Shown here: positions 6,580 through 13,355 of the stretch, one piece after another
Numbering within the stretch: the first letter of the stretch is position 1
Layout: each line of letters starts with the position of its first letter
Assembly: GCA_943329595.2 (NCBI GenBank)
Contig: CALQEM020000075.1
Coordinates: 1-14,023, forward strand
From: CAIYMF01 sp943329595
GTDB lineage: Bacteria; Actinomycetota; Actinomycetes; S36-B12; CAIYMF01
Reading direction: 5' to 3'
Length of the DNA: 14,023 bases
Translations under genes and position numbers: made by a program
Notes under the pieces: generated by a model
The model's database searches: none
What the model saw: only the letters and a program-made list of their open reading frames with translations
What the model was told of the DNA's origin: nothing

Positions 6580-7928
6580 AGGTGCAGCCTCCTGGCCAGG
6601 TCGGAGTTCAGGTGGGTGTGTGGGTCGATCGACGCACGCAGGGCTCGAAATTCCTCAAGTCGTGGGTACATCGACTCCATCATCGCTGGAGTCATGCGTG
6701 AGTCCTTGGCGAGGTAGACCCGACCACCCTCGGAGGCCACGAGCGCGTCGAGGCTGTCGAGGAGTGGGGCCAGGCCATCGACGGCAGCGGGGAGGTCGAG
6801 TGCCAGGGTCCAGCCGGGCATCGGAAACGACAGGTGTCCGGGCCCCTGAGCGCCGAAACGCTTCAGCACCGAGAGGAACGAGGTGGCGCCGATGGCACGG
6901 AGACGCTCGAGGGCGGTCTGTACGACGTACGCCGCGCTGTTGGGCACCACGAACTGGTACTGGACGAACCCGCGGGGTCCGTACAGGAGGTTCCAATCGC
7001 GCACGCCGTCGAGCGGGTGAAAGAAGGTTCCGAGGTGCTGGAGCTCACCGCGCCGGCGCTCGGGAGCTCGTCGGAACCATGCCTCGTTAAAGGCGGTAAT
7101 GCTGGCACTGCTCAGGAGACTGCGGGGCACGAGCGGAGGGACGCCAACCCGCTCACGCGGGGCAAACGCCAACCCTCGCTGGCGCACCGGAACGTCTGTC
7201 GACGCCGCATGATCGCCTCGGGTGAGGACCCCCCGGCCCAGGGTTCCGCGGCTTCCGGCGTCGACCCACGCGACGCTGTAGCGAAACCGGTCGTCGCCCT
7301 CGACCATGGCGGCCATCAGTGAGTCGAGGTCGCCGTGCCGGTCGGTGTCGACGTTGACGAGGGCAGTGGAGATTGGTGTGAGCGCGAGCTCGGCCTCGAG
7401 GATCACCCCCGTGAGGCCCATGCCACCGGTGGTCGCATGGAAGAGGTCGTCACCGGGCGCAAGTCTGCGCACACTGCCGTCGGGTAGCGCGAGGCTCAGC
7501 CACTTCACATGCGCGCCAAAGGAGCCGTCAACGTGGTGATTCTTTCCGTGGATGTCGCCACTGATCGCTCCTCCCACCGTGACCTGTCGAGTGCCCGGGG
7601 TAACCGGAACCCACCATCCCAGCGGCACGCACGCCCGCATCACCGAGTCGAGTGAGGTACCGGCCCCGACAACCGCCGTTCCGGATGTCGGGTCAATCGC
7701 GAGGCCGTCGAGGGCGGTCATGTCGAGGACCGCGCCACCGGCGTTCTGGGCAGCGTCGCCGTACGACCTGCCCAGTCCCCGCGCGATGACCCCACGACTG
7801 CCCGATGTGGCGAGCAGGTCGGCCACAACCATGGTGGCAGTGGCCCCTGGCATCACCGACACGACAGTGGCGGAGGTGGCTGCCGTTCGTCCCCATCCGC
7901 TCAGCAGGCGTCGCTCGGAGTTAGACAC
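6576..7928 (-). CDS. dprE1: decaprenylphosphoryl-beta-D-ribose oxidase DprE1
   Basis: This 450-residue FAD-dependent oxidase of the vanillyl-alcohol oxidase family compares with about 461 in M. tuberculosis. The FAD-binding half carries ARGLGRSYGDAAQNAGG (49-65) and GGAISGDIHGKNHH (119-132). The substrate half ends with LSFPMPGW, AKDSR (407-411, K408 matching mycobacterial K418), MYPRLEEF and DLARRLHL. It oxidises the ribose 2'-OH of decaprenyl-phosphoryl-ribose, the first half of the epimerisation completed by DprE2. At the position of the mycobacterial benzothiazinone-target cysteine (C387 in GWNICVDFP) this protein has Ala376 (GWTLALDLP). The GTG start at 7928 overlaps the ubiA stop by 8 nt, and a weak GGGGG lies 7 nt upstream. 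It is probably translationally coupled within the four-gene operon. Confidence 0.93.
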   Translation of the reverse strand: MSNSERRLLSGWGRTAATSATVVSVMPGATATMVVADLLATSGSRGVIARGLGRSYGDAAQNAGGAVLDMTALDGLAIDPTSGTAVVGAGTSLDSVMRACVPLGWWVPVTPGTRQVTVGGAISGDIHGKNHHVDGSFGAHVKWLSLALPDGSVRRLAPGDDLFHATTGGMGLTGVILEAELALTPISTALVNVDTDRHGDLDSLMAAMVEGDDRFRYSVAWVDAGSRGTLGRGVLTRGDHAASTDVPVRQRGLAFAPRERVGVPPLVPRSLLSSASITAFNEAWFRRAPERRRGELQHLGTFFHPLDGVRDWNLLYGPRGFVQYQFVVPNSAAYVVQTALERLRAIGATSFLSVLKRFGAQGPGHLSFPMPGWTLALDLPAAVDGLAPLLDSLDALVASEGGRVYLAKDSRMTPAMMESMYPRLEEFRALRASIDPHTHLNSDLARRLHL

Positions 7929-8862
7929 CGTAGGCCCCCAGCGCGAAGATCAGCGCCCACGTGACCCCGATGCCGATCAAGACCCGATCGCCCAGCACCG
8001 CCTCCTCCGGGGCCTCCGCGTCGCCGGCGTCGATGCGCACGGCGTACCGCAGCAGTGCCAGAACGAACGGGATGACCGATAGCTGGGCCCACGGCAGGGT
8101 CGACGACGAGCGCGCGGCGACCTCGAAGGCCCAGACGCAGTAGGCGGTGATGGCCACGGACGCCGAGACGCCGGAGGCCCAGCGGAGGAACTCGGGCGAG
8201 TACCCGGCCAGACTCGCTCGGGTGGAGGTGCTCGGCCCCTGGTGCAGCAGTTCGGAATAGCGCTTTCCGACCGCCATGAAGAGTGAGCCGAAACCCGCCA
8301 CGATGAGGAACCAGTTGGAGATAGCGATTCCCGTGGCCGCGCCGCCGGCGATGGCTCGCAGCAGGAACCCCGCGGTGAGAAGTGCGAGTTCGATGACGGG
8401 CTCGGACTTGAGCCACAGGCTGTAGCAGAGCGTGAGTATCAGGTACGCGGCCACGGTGAGCGCGAGCGCACGTGTGGTGGAGAGTGCGAGTGCGAGGGCT
8501 GCGACGATGAGGACGCTCGCGCCCATGAGGGCCGCACGGCGAGATAGGTGGCCCGCCGCCTGCGGGCGGAACTGCTTGGTCGGGTGGGTGCGATCGCTGT
8601 TGATGTCGCGACTGTCGTTGACGAGGTAGGTGGCCGACGACGCCAGACACAGCGCAACGAACGCGACCAGTGTGGGCACCAGCACGCCAGGACGAAGCAC
8701 ACCACCGGCTGCGACGGGAACCGCGAAGACGAGCACGTTCTTCACCCACTGGCGCGGTCGCATTGAGCGTACGAACGCGACTGCCACCGATGGCGTGGCG
8801 GCGGAAGGGACTCCAGTGGCGGGTGTGGGGGGAGTCACGTCAGGTCGGCTGTCACTGCTCAA
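7921..8862 (-). CDS. ubiA: decaprenyl-phosphate phosphoribosyltransferase (UbiA family)
   Basis: This 313-residue polytopic prenyltransferase transfers 5-phosphoribose from PRPP to decaprenyl phosphate, the committed step to DPA. The Asp-rich motif is N82-D83-SR-D86-INS-D90, followed by RTHPTKQFRPQAAG, which is characteristic of this subfamily (Rv3806c) rather than quinone or chlorophyll UbiA enzymes. A second motif, YSLWLK (147-152), is followed by LLRAIAGG, and GSLFMAVGKRYSEL (192-205) is also subfamily-typical. About nine hydrophobic segments follow a Pro/Thr-rich cytosolic N-terminus of roughly 25 residues. The only plausible early start is TTG at 8862, overlapping the flippase gene by 11 nt with a weak GGCGAG upstream. 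GTG at 8838 is the alternative. It is co-transcribed with dprE1 and dprE2, whose substrate precursor it makes. Confidence 0.93.
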   Translation of the reverse strand: MSSDSRPDVTPPTPATGVPSAATPSVAVAFVRSMRPRQWVKNVLVFAVPVAAGGVLRPGVLVPTLVAFVALCLASSATYLVNDSRDINSDRTHPTKQFRPQAAGHLSRRAALMGASVLIVAALALALSTTRALALTVAAYLILTLCYSLWLKSEPVIELALLTAGFLLRAIAGGAATGIAISNWFLIVAGFGSLFMAVGKRYSELLHQGPSTSTRASLAGYSPEFLRWASGVSASVAITAYCVWAFEVAARSSSTLPWAQLSVIPFVLALLRYAVRIDAGDAEAPEEAVLGDRVLIGIGVTWALIFALGAYGV

Positions 8863-10102
8863 GGAACTCGCCGATCTCGCTGAGGGTGAGCGGCGCGACA
8901 GAACGTCGGGCCAGCACGGTGCTGACGATGCCCGCGATCACCACGGCGAGTGCCACCAGCACGGCGGTCACGACGAGGGTCAGCACGGCATCGTGCGGAC
9001 CGGCGGCGACGGATACCAGGAAGACGAGGCCCGCGGCCCACAGGAACACCACAGCCCACCGGTTGCCTCGGGCGACCTGCCCGTACAGCAGCACCTGAGC
9101 GACGGCGAAGAGAGCGCCCTCCGCTGCGAACAGCCAGGCCTCGGAGTTGAGTTCCTGATACTGGCTGCCACCCACCATTGCCACCACCAGTGGCCCCGCG
9201 GCCGCAACGACGACGGTCACGGTAAGTCCGATCATGGCGGTAACGCCAGCGGCGAAGAGTACCGATCGGCGGTCCTGCTGGCGTGACATGGTGGGGAAGG
9301 CTGTGACAATCACAAACTGAGGCAGGAAGAAAGCCACTTTTGCGATGAGCACGCCGACCGCGTAGAGCCCCGCCTGATCTGCGGTGAGGAAGAACCGTGC
9401 CATGAGCACGTCCATGTTCGTGAGCACGAACAGGGCCAGCAGCGCGTGCGACGCGTGCCACGTCTCGGGCCCGATGCTGGGCACCGGCAGCGCCGGGCTC
9501 GACACCAGTGGCGCGACAATGAACTGTCCGACCGCTACTCCGGCCGCTGTTCCGAGCAGGAGTCCGGCCAGGGTGCCGGCCAGAGTGTGCCCGAGTACGG
9601 CCCCGCCGATGGCGCCGATGGAACGACACAGTTGAACGCTGCCGTACAGCGAGCCGAGTCGGCCGAAGCGCTCTGCTCCCTGAGCGACGCCGAGTTGGGC
9701 GCCGCCGAGGGTGAAAATCGCGATGGTGCCTGCAACGAGCACCGCGAGCCAGACGCTGTCGAGCCGCAGTACCGCTGAGACGAGGGGGCTGGCAAGCAGG
9801 ACGACTGCTCCCAGCAGCAACGCCACCTTGACCCCGAAGCGCAGGAGTCCGTTGGCAGTGGCCGCGCGATCGGACTCGTTCGAAGCCACCAGACGCTTGC
9901 TACTGGCAGCTTGGAGCCCCAGCCCGACAGTGCCGGCAATGAGCATCACACTCATGAGGGCAGCAAAGGCGCCGAACTGCTGGGGGCCGAGCACCCGAGC
10001 TGCGACGAGGTTGAGGAGATAGGCCAACACCTGGGCCACGGCAAGCCCCGCAGCGACCAGCACACTGCCCGACAGCAGCGCGCGCGTGCGCGTGCGAGAC
10101 AT
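8852..10102 (-). CDS. Wzx/MATE-like lipid-linked saccharide flippase
   Basis: This 416-residue integral membrane protein of the polysaccharide-transporter branch of the MOP superfamily has about 12 hydrophobic helices. The N-terminus includes SGSVLVAAGLAVAQVLAYLL and NLVAARVLGPQQFGAFAALMS, the usual family opening in which a helix is followed by a short ARxLGPxxFG loop. A charged patch at GNRWAVVF precedes the last helices. Such proteins flip undecaprenyl- or decaprenyl-linked sugars outward. Being first in an operon with ubiA-dprE1-dprE2, the likely cargo is DPA or an oligosaccharide built with it, but this is inference from position. ATG 10102 is chosen because AGGAAGGA lies 5 nt upstream. 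The longer frame to 10306 runs into the divergent gene and is rejected. Confidence 0.88.
   Translation of the reverse strand: MSRTRTRALLSGSVLVAAGLAVAQVLAYLLNLVAARVLGPQQFGAFAALMSVMLIAGTVGLGLQAASSKRLVASNESDRAATANGLLRFGVKVALLLGAVVLLASPLVSAVLRLDSVWLAVLVAGTIAIFTLGGAQLGVAQGAERFGRLGSLYGSVQLCRSIGAIGGAVLGHTLAGTLAGLLLGTAAGVAVGQFIVAPLVSSPALPVPSIGPETWHASHALLALFVLTNMDVLMARFFLTADQAGLYAVGVLIAKVAFFLPQFVIVTAFPTMSRQQDRRSVLFAAGVTAMIGLTVTVVVAAAGPLVVAMVGGSQYQELNSEAWLFAAEGALFAVAQVLLYGQVARGNRWAVVFLWAAGLVFLVSVAAGPHDAVLTLVVTAVLVALAVVIAGIVSTVLARRSVAPLTLSEIGEFLEQ
10078..10096. repeat. alternating purine-pyrimidine tract at the flippase start
   Basis: Nineteen bases alternate strictly (GCGCGCGCGTGCGCGTGCG). They lie within codons 3-9 of the flippase gene, where they encode RTRTRA. 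Such tracts can adopt Z-DNA under negative supercoiling, as expected near divergent promoters. It may be only a codon-use effect. Confidence 0.4.
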
Positions 10103-10157
10103 GATGATCCTTCCTGCGGAGCCGATCTGGGGCGCGCCCGTGCGCACACGTCGCCTC

Positions 10158-10163
10158 ACACTA
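10158..10163 (-). promoter_or_regulatory. possible -10 box for the flippase-ubiA-dprE1-dprE2 operon
   Basis: On the minus strand TAGTGT fits TANNNT and would give a leader of about 50 nt carrying AGGAAGGA before ATG 10102. It is the best -10 match in the 79-bp divergent spacer. No -35 is evident. Confidence 0.3.
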
Positions 10164-10181
10164 TGCGAGGGTGCGGGGGTG

Positions 10182-10217
10182 ATGAGGTCGATGAGGTCGA
10201 TGAGGTCGACGAGGCCG
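10182..10217 (+). repeat. 9-bp tandem repeats over the start codon
   Basis: atgaggtcg is repeated exactly three times (10182-10190, 10191-10199, 10200-10208), then a degenerate acgaggccg, with another atgagg following at 10218. Each unit is in frame, encodes Met-Arg-Ser, and supplies both a start codon and a GAGG that could serve as ribosome site for the next unit. Confidence 0.8.
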
Positions 10218-11948
10218 ATGAGGGAACGAGTCATTCTCGGTCTGGTCGTGGCATCGGCCACGGTGGGTCTGCTCGGCCCAGCTCTCAAGCCAGGGTATGT
10301 CCTCACCTACGACATGGTTTTTGTGCCGCGTCAGTCGTCCGTGCCCGCGGCCTGGGGTCTGGCCGACGTTCTGCCACGTGCCGTTCCACAGGACGTCGTG
10401 CTCTGGCTGCTTACCTCGCTCGCCCCCGGGTCGTGGTGGCAGCACCTGATGCTCGTGCTCGTGGTGGTGGGCGGCGCCACCGGCGTGGCGCGGCTTCTGA
10501 GAGACGAGGTGCTGTGGCAGCGCTGCCTGGGTGCGCTGCTCTACGTGTGGTCGGCCTATGTCGTCGAGCGCCTCGTGATGGGCTCCTGGCCCCTGCTGGT
10601 CGCCTTTGCAGCCCTACCCTGGGCGGTGGGGCAAGCCCTGAACGTCCGCAGGGGGATTTCAGGGGCCGGTGGTCGGCTCATTCTCCTGCTGGCCGTGGGA
10701 TCGCTTGCCCCCAGTTCGTGGGCGCTGATCCCGCTGGTGGCACTGCCCATCGCAGTGGGTCCGGGTTCCAGGGCTCCGATCGCCCGTCGAGCCGCCGTGC
10801 TCGCCGCCACCGTGGCACTTCAACTCCCATGGATTGTGCCGGCGCTCACGAGCCCGGTGCGAGCAGCCTCCGACCCCGGGGGAGTCGCGGCCTTCGCGCT
10901 GAGACCCGAGGGGCCGTGGGGACCGTTACTCACAGCTCTCGGTACCGGGGGTGTGTGGAACGCCGACGCTGTGCCGGCGAGCCGGTCGACAGCGCTGGGA
11001 GTGATCGGCGCGCTGCTCGTGATTGCGCTGGCGGCTCTCGGTGCGAACCGATCTGTCGCAGTGCTGGGCCGGTCGGGGGCCTTGGTGCTGTTGGCGGTGG
11101 CCGGAGTTGGGGTGATGATCGCCGTCGCCGGCGCCACCTGGCCGATTGGGCTGGGCAACCTGCTGGCGCTCGTGCCGGGGGGTGGGCAGTTTCGCGACGG
11201 TCAGCGGCTACTGGCCCCGCTCACGCTGCTCCTAGCGTTAGTTGCCCCGCTGGGTGCGCGCAGGGTGGCGGGCTGGGTGGTCGAGCCGCTGTCGAGGCGT
11301 GTGCTGGTGTGCGCGCTGCTGGCACTACCGGTCATCGTGCTACCGGATGCAGCGTGGGGGTCACTCGGCCGACTTGCTGCGGTCGAGTACCCGTCCGACT
11401 GGAAGACCGTCGCCGATCGCGTTGCTGAGTCGAGCGCGCCGGGCGATGTCACTGTGCTTCCGTGGGGGACCTTCCGAGAGTTCGACTGGAACGAAGGACG
11501 CACCGCACTCGACCCGGCACCTCGCTGGATGGCGCGCGCCACGGTGGTCGACGACACCCTGCTCGTGCGCCGTCGCGATGGCACGCTGCAGCGGGTGTCG
11601 GGAGAGAGCGCACGAGCCGCGGCGATTGGCGCCGCGGTTGAGGCTGGAGGCCCGCTACTTCCGGCCCTGCAGCGCGGTGGCATCGGGTTCGTCGTGGTGG
11701 AGCGGGGCACGGCCGGTGCGGTGCGCCCGTCGTCGCTGGCCGGCCTACACGAGGAGTTCGTCGGGACCGACCTGATCCTGCTCAGCGTGCCCGGCACACA
11801 GCCCTGGCCACCGGTGGAGCCGTGGCGGGTATCCCTGGTGGCACTGGCCTGGCTTCTTGCCTCGGCGACTCTCGTCTCCGCCCTCGTGACAGCATCGGAG
11901 GCGCGCCGCCGATTTTCCGCACAGAGGGGCAAGGCGGTGGTACCGTGA
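10182..11948 (+). CDS. polytopic membrane protein with extracytoplasmic domain, Rv0226c-like, possible GT-C glycosyltransferase
   Basis: This 588-residue protein has a first helix at about 17-33, then an exported loop LTYDMVFVPRQ (41-51) with D44, then roughly ten more helices to about residue 390. A soluble domain follows (about 395-545, VEYPSDWKTVADRV, LPWGTFREFDWNEGR, WMARATVVDDTLL), then a last helix (550-570) and a basic tail. A first-loop acidic residue plus many helices and an exported C-domain is the GT-C glycosyltransferase plan, but the enzymatic role is inference. Size and the neighbouring glycosyltransferase and methyltransferase genes recall the 576-residue Rv0226c of M. tuberculosis. 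The start is uncertain: GTG 10179 and ATGs at 10182, 10191, 10200 and 10218 are all in frame because of a 9-bp repeat. It diverges from the DPA operon 79 bp away. Confidence 0.8.
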   Translation: MRSMRSMRSTRPMRERVILGLVVASATVGLLGPALKPGYVLTYDMVFVPRQSSVPAAWGLADVLPRAVPQDVVLWLLTSLAPGSWWQHLMLVLVVVGGATGVARLLRDEVLWQRCLGALLYVWSAYVVERLVMGSWPLLVAFAALPWAVGQALNVRRGISGAGGRLILLLAVGSLAPSSWALIPLVALPIAVGPGSRAPIARRAAVLAATVALQLPWIVPALTSPVRAASDPGGVAAFALRPEGPWGPLLTALGTGGVWNADAVPASRSTALGVIGALLVIALAALGANRSVAVLGRSGALVLLAVAGVGVMIAVAGATWPIGLGNLLALVPGGGQFRDGQRLLAPLTLLLALVAPLGARRVAGWVVEPLSRRVLVCALLALPVIVLPDAAWGSLGRLAAVEYPSDWKTVADRVAESSAPGDVTVLPWGTFREFDWNEGRTALDPAPRWMARATVVDDTLLVRRRDGTLQRVSGESARAAAIGAAVEAGGPLLPALQRGGIGFVVVERGTAGAVRPSSLAGLHEEFVGTDLILLSVPGTQPWPPVEPWRVSLVALAWLLASATLVSALVTASEARRRFSAQRGKAVVP

Positions 11949-11976
11949 CCCCAGTCCATCCGACAAAGGAGCAGTC

Positions 11977-12117
11977 ATGACCGCTGGCATCGGCGCCATC
12001 ATCGCCGCAGTTGTGGGTGGCCTGCTTGCATTCGGCGCCTCGTCGCTGCTGGTGAGTTCGCAAACCACCGTCCCCTCACCGGTTGACAAGCCGTACGTCG
12101 TGTACGGCAACCAGTAG
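11977..12117 (+). CDS. small membrane/secreted protein, DUF2613-like
   Basis: This is a 46-residue peptide with one hydrophobic helix rich in Gly and Ala (about residues 4-26, GIGAIIAAVVGGLLAFGASSLL). It is followed by a short exported tail rich in Ser, Thr and Pro, ending PYVVYGNQ. Start and frame are well supported: AAAGGAG (11965-11971) sits 5 nt before the ATG, 28 bp after the membrane protein gene and probably in the same transcript. Size, layout and a tail ending in YG plus two residues fit Pfam DUF2613, small putative secreted proteins of Actinobacteria with no known function. From memory, the M. tuberculosis small protein Rv0236A lies next to the arabinosyltransferase gene aftD. I infer an accessory role to the upstream membrane protein. 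The family call is by eye. Confidence 0.72.
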   Translation: MTAGIGAIIAAVVGGLLAFGASSLLVSSQTTVPSPVDKPYVVYGNQ

Positions 12118-12119
12118 TC

Positions 12120-12162
12120 GCTAGCGCAGGCCTCAGTCCCTAGGCCTCATCCCGCGGCTAGC
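12120..12162. terminator. nested palindrome between convergent genes
   Basis: An inner stem pairs aggcct (12128-12133) with aggcct (12142-12147) around an 8-nt loop. An outer stem pairs gctagc (12120-12125) with gctagc (12157-12162), with a further gc/gc step next to one bulged base. It spans the 29-bp gap after the small-protein gene and the last codons of the glycosyltransferase gene, so it could stop transcription from both sides. No T-run is present. Confidence 0.4.
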
Positions 12163-13298
12163 ACCAGCTCCACCACGCCCCGAAACTCTTGGGCGGTCAT
12201 CTCCCACGTGAACAGTGCGGCCCTGTCGCGCGCGGCGGCGCCGAGTCGCTCTCGCAGTTCGGTGTCGACCAGCAGACTGCGCAGGGCGTTCGTCATCTCC
12301 TCGGGAGTGTCGACTAGCAGTCCCGTCACGCCGTCGAGGATCGATTCCTGAACCCCGCCAGCGGCACGAAATGCCACGCACGGCACTCCGTGGGCGGCCG
12401 CCTCCATCACAGCCAAGCCCCAGCCCTCCTTCAGGCTTGGCAGCAGCATGACCCACGAGGCCGCGAGGGCCTGGTGCTTGGCCTCGTCGTCGACGAATCC
12501 TGCGAGGTCGACGTAGGCTCCTGCCCCACGAGTGGCGATGTGCTGTGCCAGCGCGTCGGACCACCACCCGTCACCGATGACGGCGAGGGTGAGCCCGGGA
12601 ATGTCTGCACGCAGGTCGGCCACGGTGTCAATGGCAATTTCGACCCTCTTATGCGGAACGATGCGACCGAGCACCACTACACGTGGGCTGAGGTCGCGCG
12701 ATTCCCCCGTTGGTGAGGAGGGTGTGTCTGTGCCGTTGCGCACGATGGAGATGTCCTGGGCCCTGACCCCGAGCGCCACCAGTTCGTCGCGCGAGGACTC
12801 CGACACGGTCACGTAAGCGCTGCCCCGGTACACGCGCGGGGCCACCCGTGACTCCAGCGCCCAGCCAATGCGCGATCGGAGTGGCCCGTAGACGACGGGC
12901 CATTGCTCGCGGTGCACGTGGTGCACCAGAACGATCGTGGGCGTCCCGCGTCGAACCAGCCTGCTGAAGAAGGGAATTCCGTTCTGCACATCGACCACGA
13001 CATCGGGATCGCCGAGTTCGCCACGACGGTAGTGCCGGGCTGCCTCGAGGTACACCCCCAGCTTGCTGCCCGCGCGGACGAACCTGACCCCCCGTCGCAC
13101 CTCATGGTCGGGTGCATCGCTGTGCGCGGCGCAGAAGATCGTGACCTCGTGACCCGCCGCAGCGAAGGACTCGGCGACTTTCTCAACGTAAACCTCCGAG
13201 CCGCCACCCTCTGGATTGGAGGTGTCGCGCCAGTTCATGAACACCACACGGAGGCGACCGTCGGCGCGCTGCTGCGGGGGCTCCGAGGTCGCAGGCAT
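12147..13298 (-). CDS. family 4 glycosyltransferase (GT-B fold)
   Basis: This 383-residue retaining glycosyltransferase is cytosolic and uses a nucleotide-sugar donor. The N-terminal Rossmann domain starts RVVFMNWRD, with the glycine-rich acceptor loop NPEGGGSEVYVEKVAE (28-43). The C-terminal donor domain has GRIVPHKRVE (211-220), IGDGWW (241-246), and the EX7E motif E291-GWGLAVM-E299 followed by AAAHGVPCVAF. The NWRDxxNPxGGGSEVY opening is close to what I recall of Rv0225 in M. tuberculosis, as is the position between a membrane protein gene and a methyltransferase gene on opposite strands. Sugar and acceptor are unknown. An envelope polysaccharide or glycolipid is likely from context. ATG 13298 is preceded by TAGGCT with a 6-nt gap, suggesting a leaderless mRNA. 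Confidence 0.9.
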   Translation of the reverse strand: MPATSEPPQQRADGRLRVVFMNWRDTSNPEGGGSEVYVEKVAESFAAAGHEVTIFCAAHSDAPDHEVRRGVRFVRAGSKLGVYLEAARHYRRGELGDPDVVVDVQNGIPFFSRLVRRGTPTIVLVHHVHREQWPVVYGPLRSRIGWALESRVAPRVYRGSAYVTVSESSRDELVALGVRAQDISIVRNGTDTPSSPTGESRDLSPRVVVLGRIVPHKRVEIAIDTVADLRADIPGLTLAVIGDGWWSDALAQHIATRGAGAYVDLAGFVDDEAKHQALAASWVMLLPSLKEGWGLAVMEAAAHGVPCVAFRAAGGVQESILDGVTGLLVDTPEEMTNALRSLLVDTELRERLGAAARDRAALFTWEMTAQEFRGVVELVLAAG

Positions 13299-13304
13299 GC
13301 CGAG

Positions 13305-13310
13305 AGCCTA
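13305..13310 (-). promoter_or_regulatory. -10 box for the glycosyltransferase gene, leaderless
   Basis: On the minus strand TAGGCT (13310 down to 13305) is followed by 6 nt and then ATG 13298. It is the same hexamer as the pdtaR -10 box. No ribosome binding site is possible in this spacing. Confidence 0.5.
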
Positions 13311-13343
13311 GGTGATGGAGGAGAGCCGTGGAGTGCCTCGGGG

Positions 13344-13349
13344 TACGGT
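13344..13349 (+). promoter_or_regulatory. -10 box for the methyltransferase gene, leaderless
   Basis: TACGGT is followed by 6 nt and then GTG 13356. The ggagg at 13352-13356 runs into the start codon and cannot act as its ribosome site, which supports leaderless initiation. Confidence 0.4.
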
Positions 13350-13355
13350 GCGGAG

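Noticed and set aside
10103..10306. N-terminal extension of the flippase gene
   Set aside because: It would overlap the divergent membrane protein start and the 9-bp repeats. ATG 10102 has a good ribosome site and begins the hydrophobic core.
9911..11428. 505-codon plus-strand open frame
   Set aside because: It runs antisense to the flippase gene and out of frame through the membrane protein gene. Its composition is Arg/Gly/Ser-rich with no domain signal, a typical shadow frame in high-GC DNA.
10182..11948. Direct call as AftD
   Set aside because: AftD is more than twice this length, and I cannot match its specific domains. Only the GT-C-like plan and the small-protein neighbour are suggestive.
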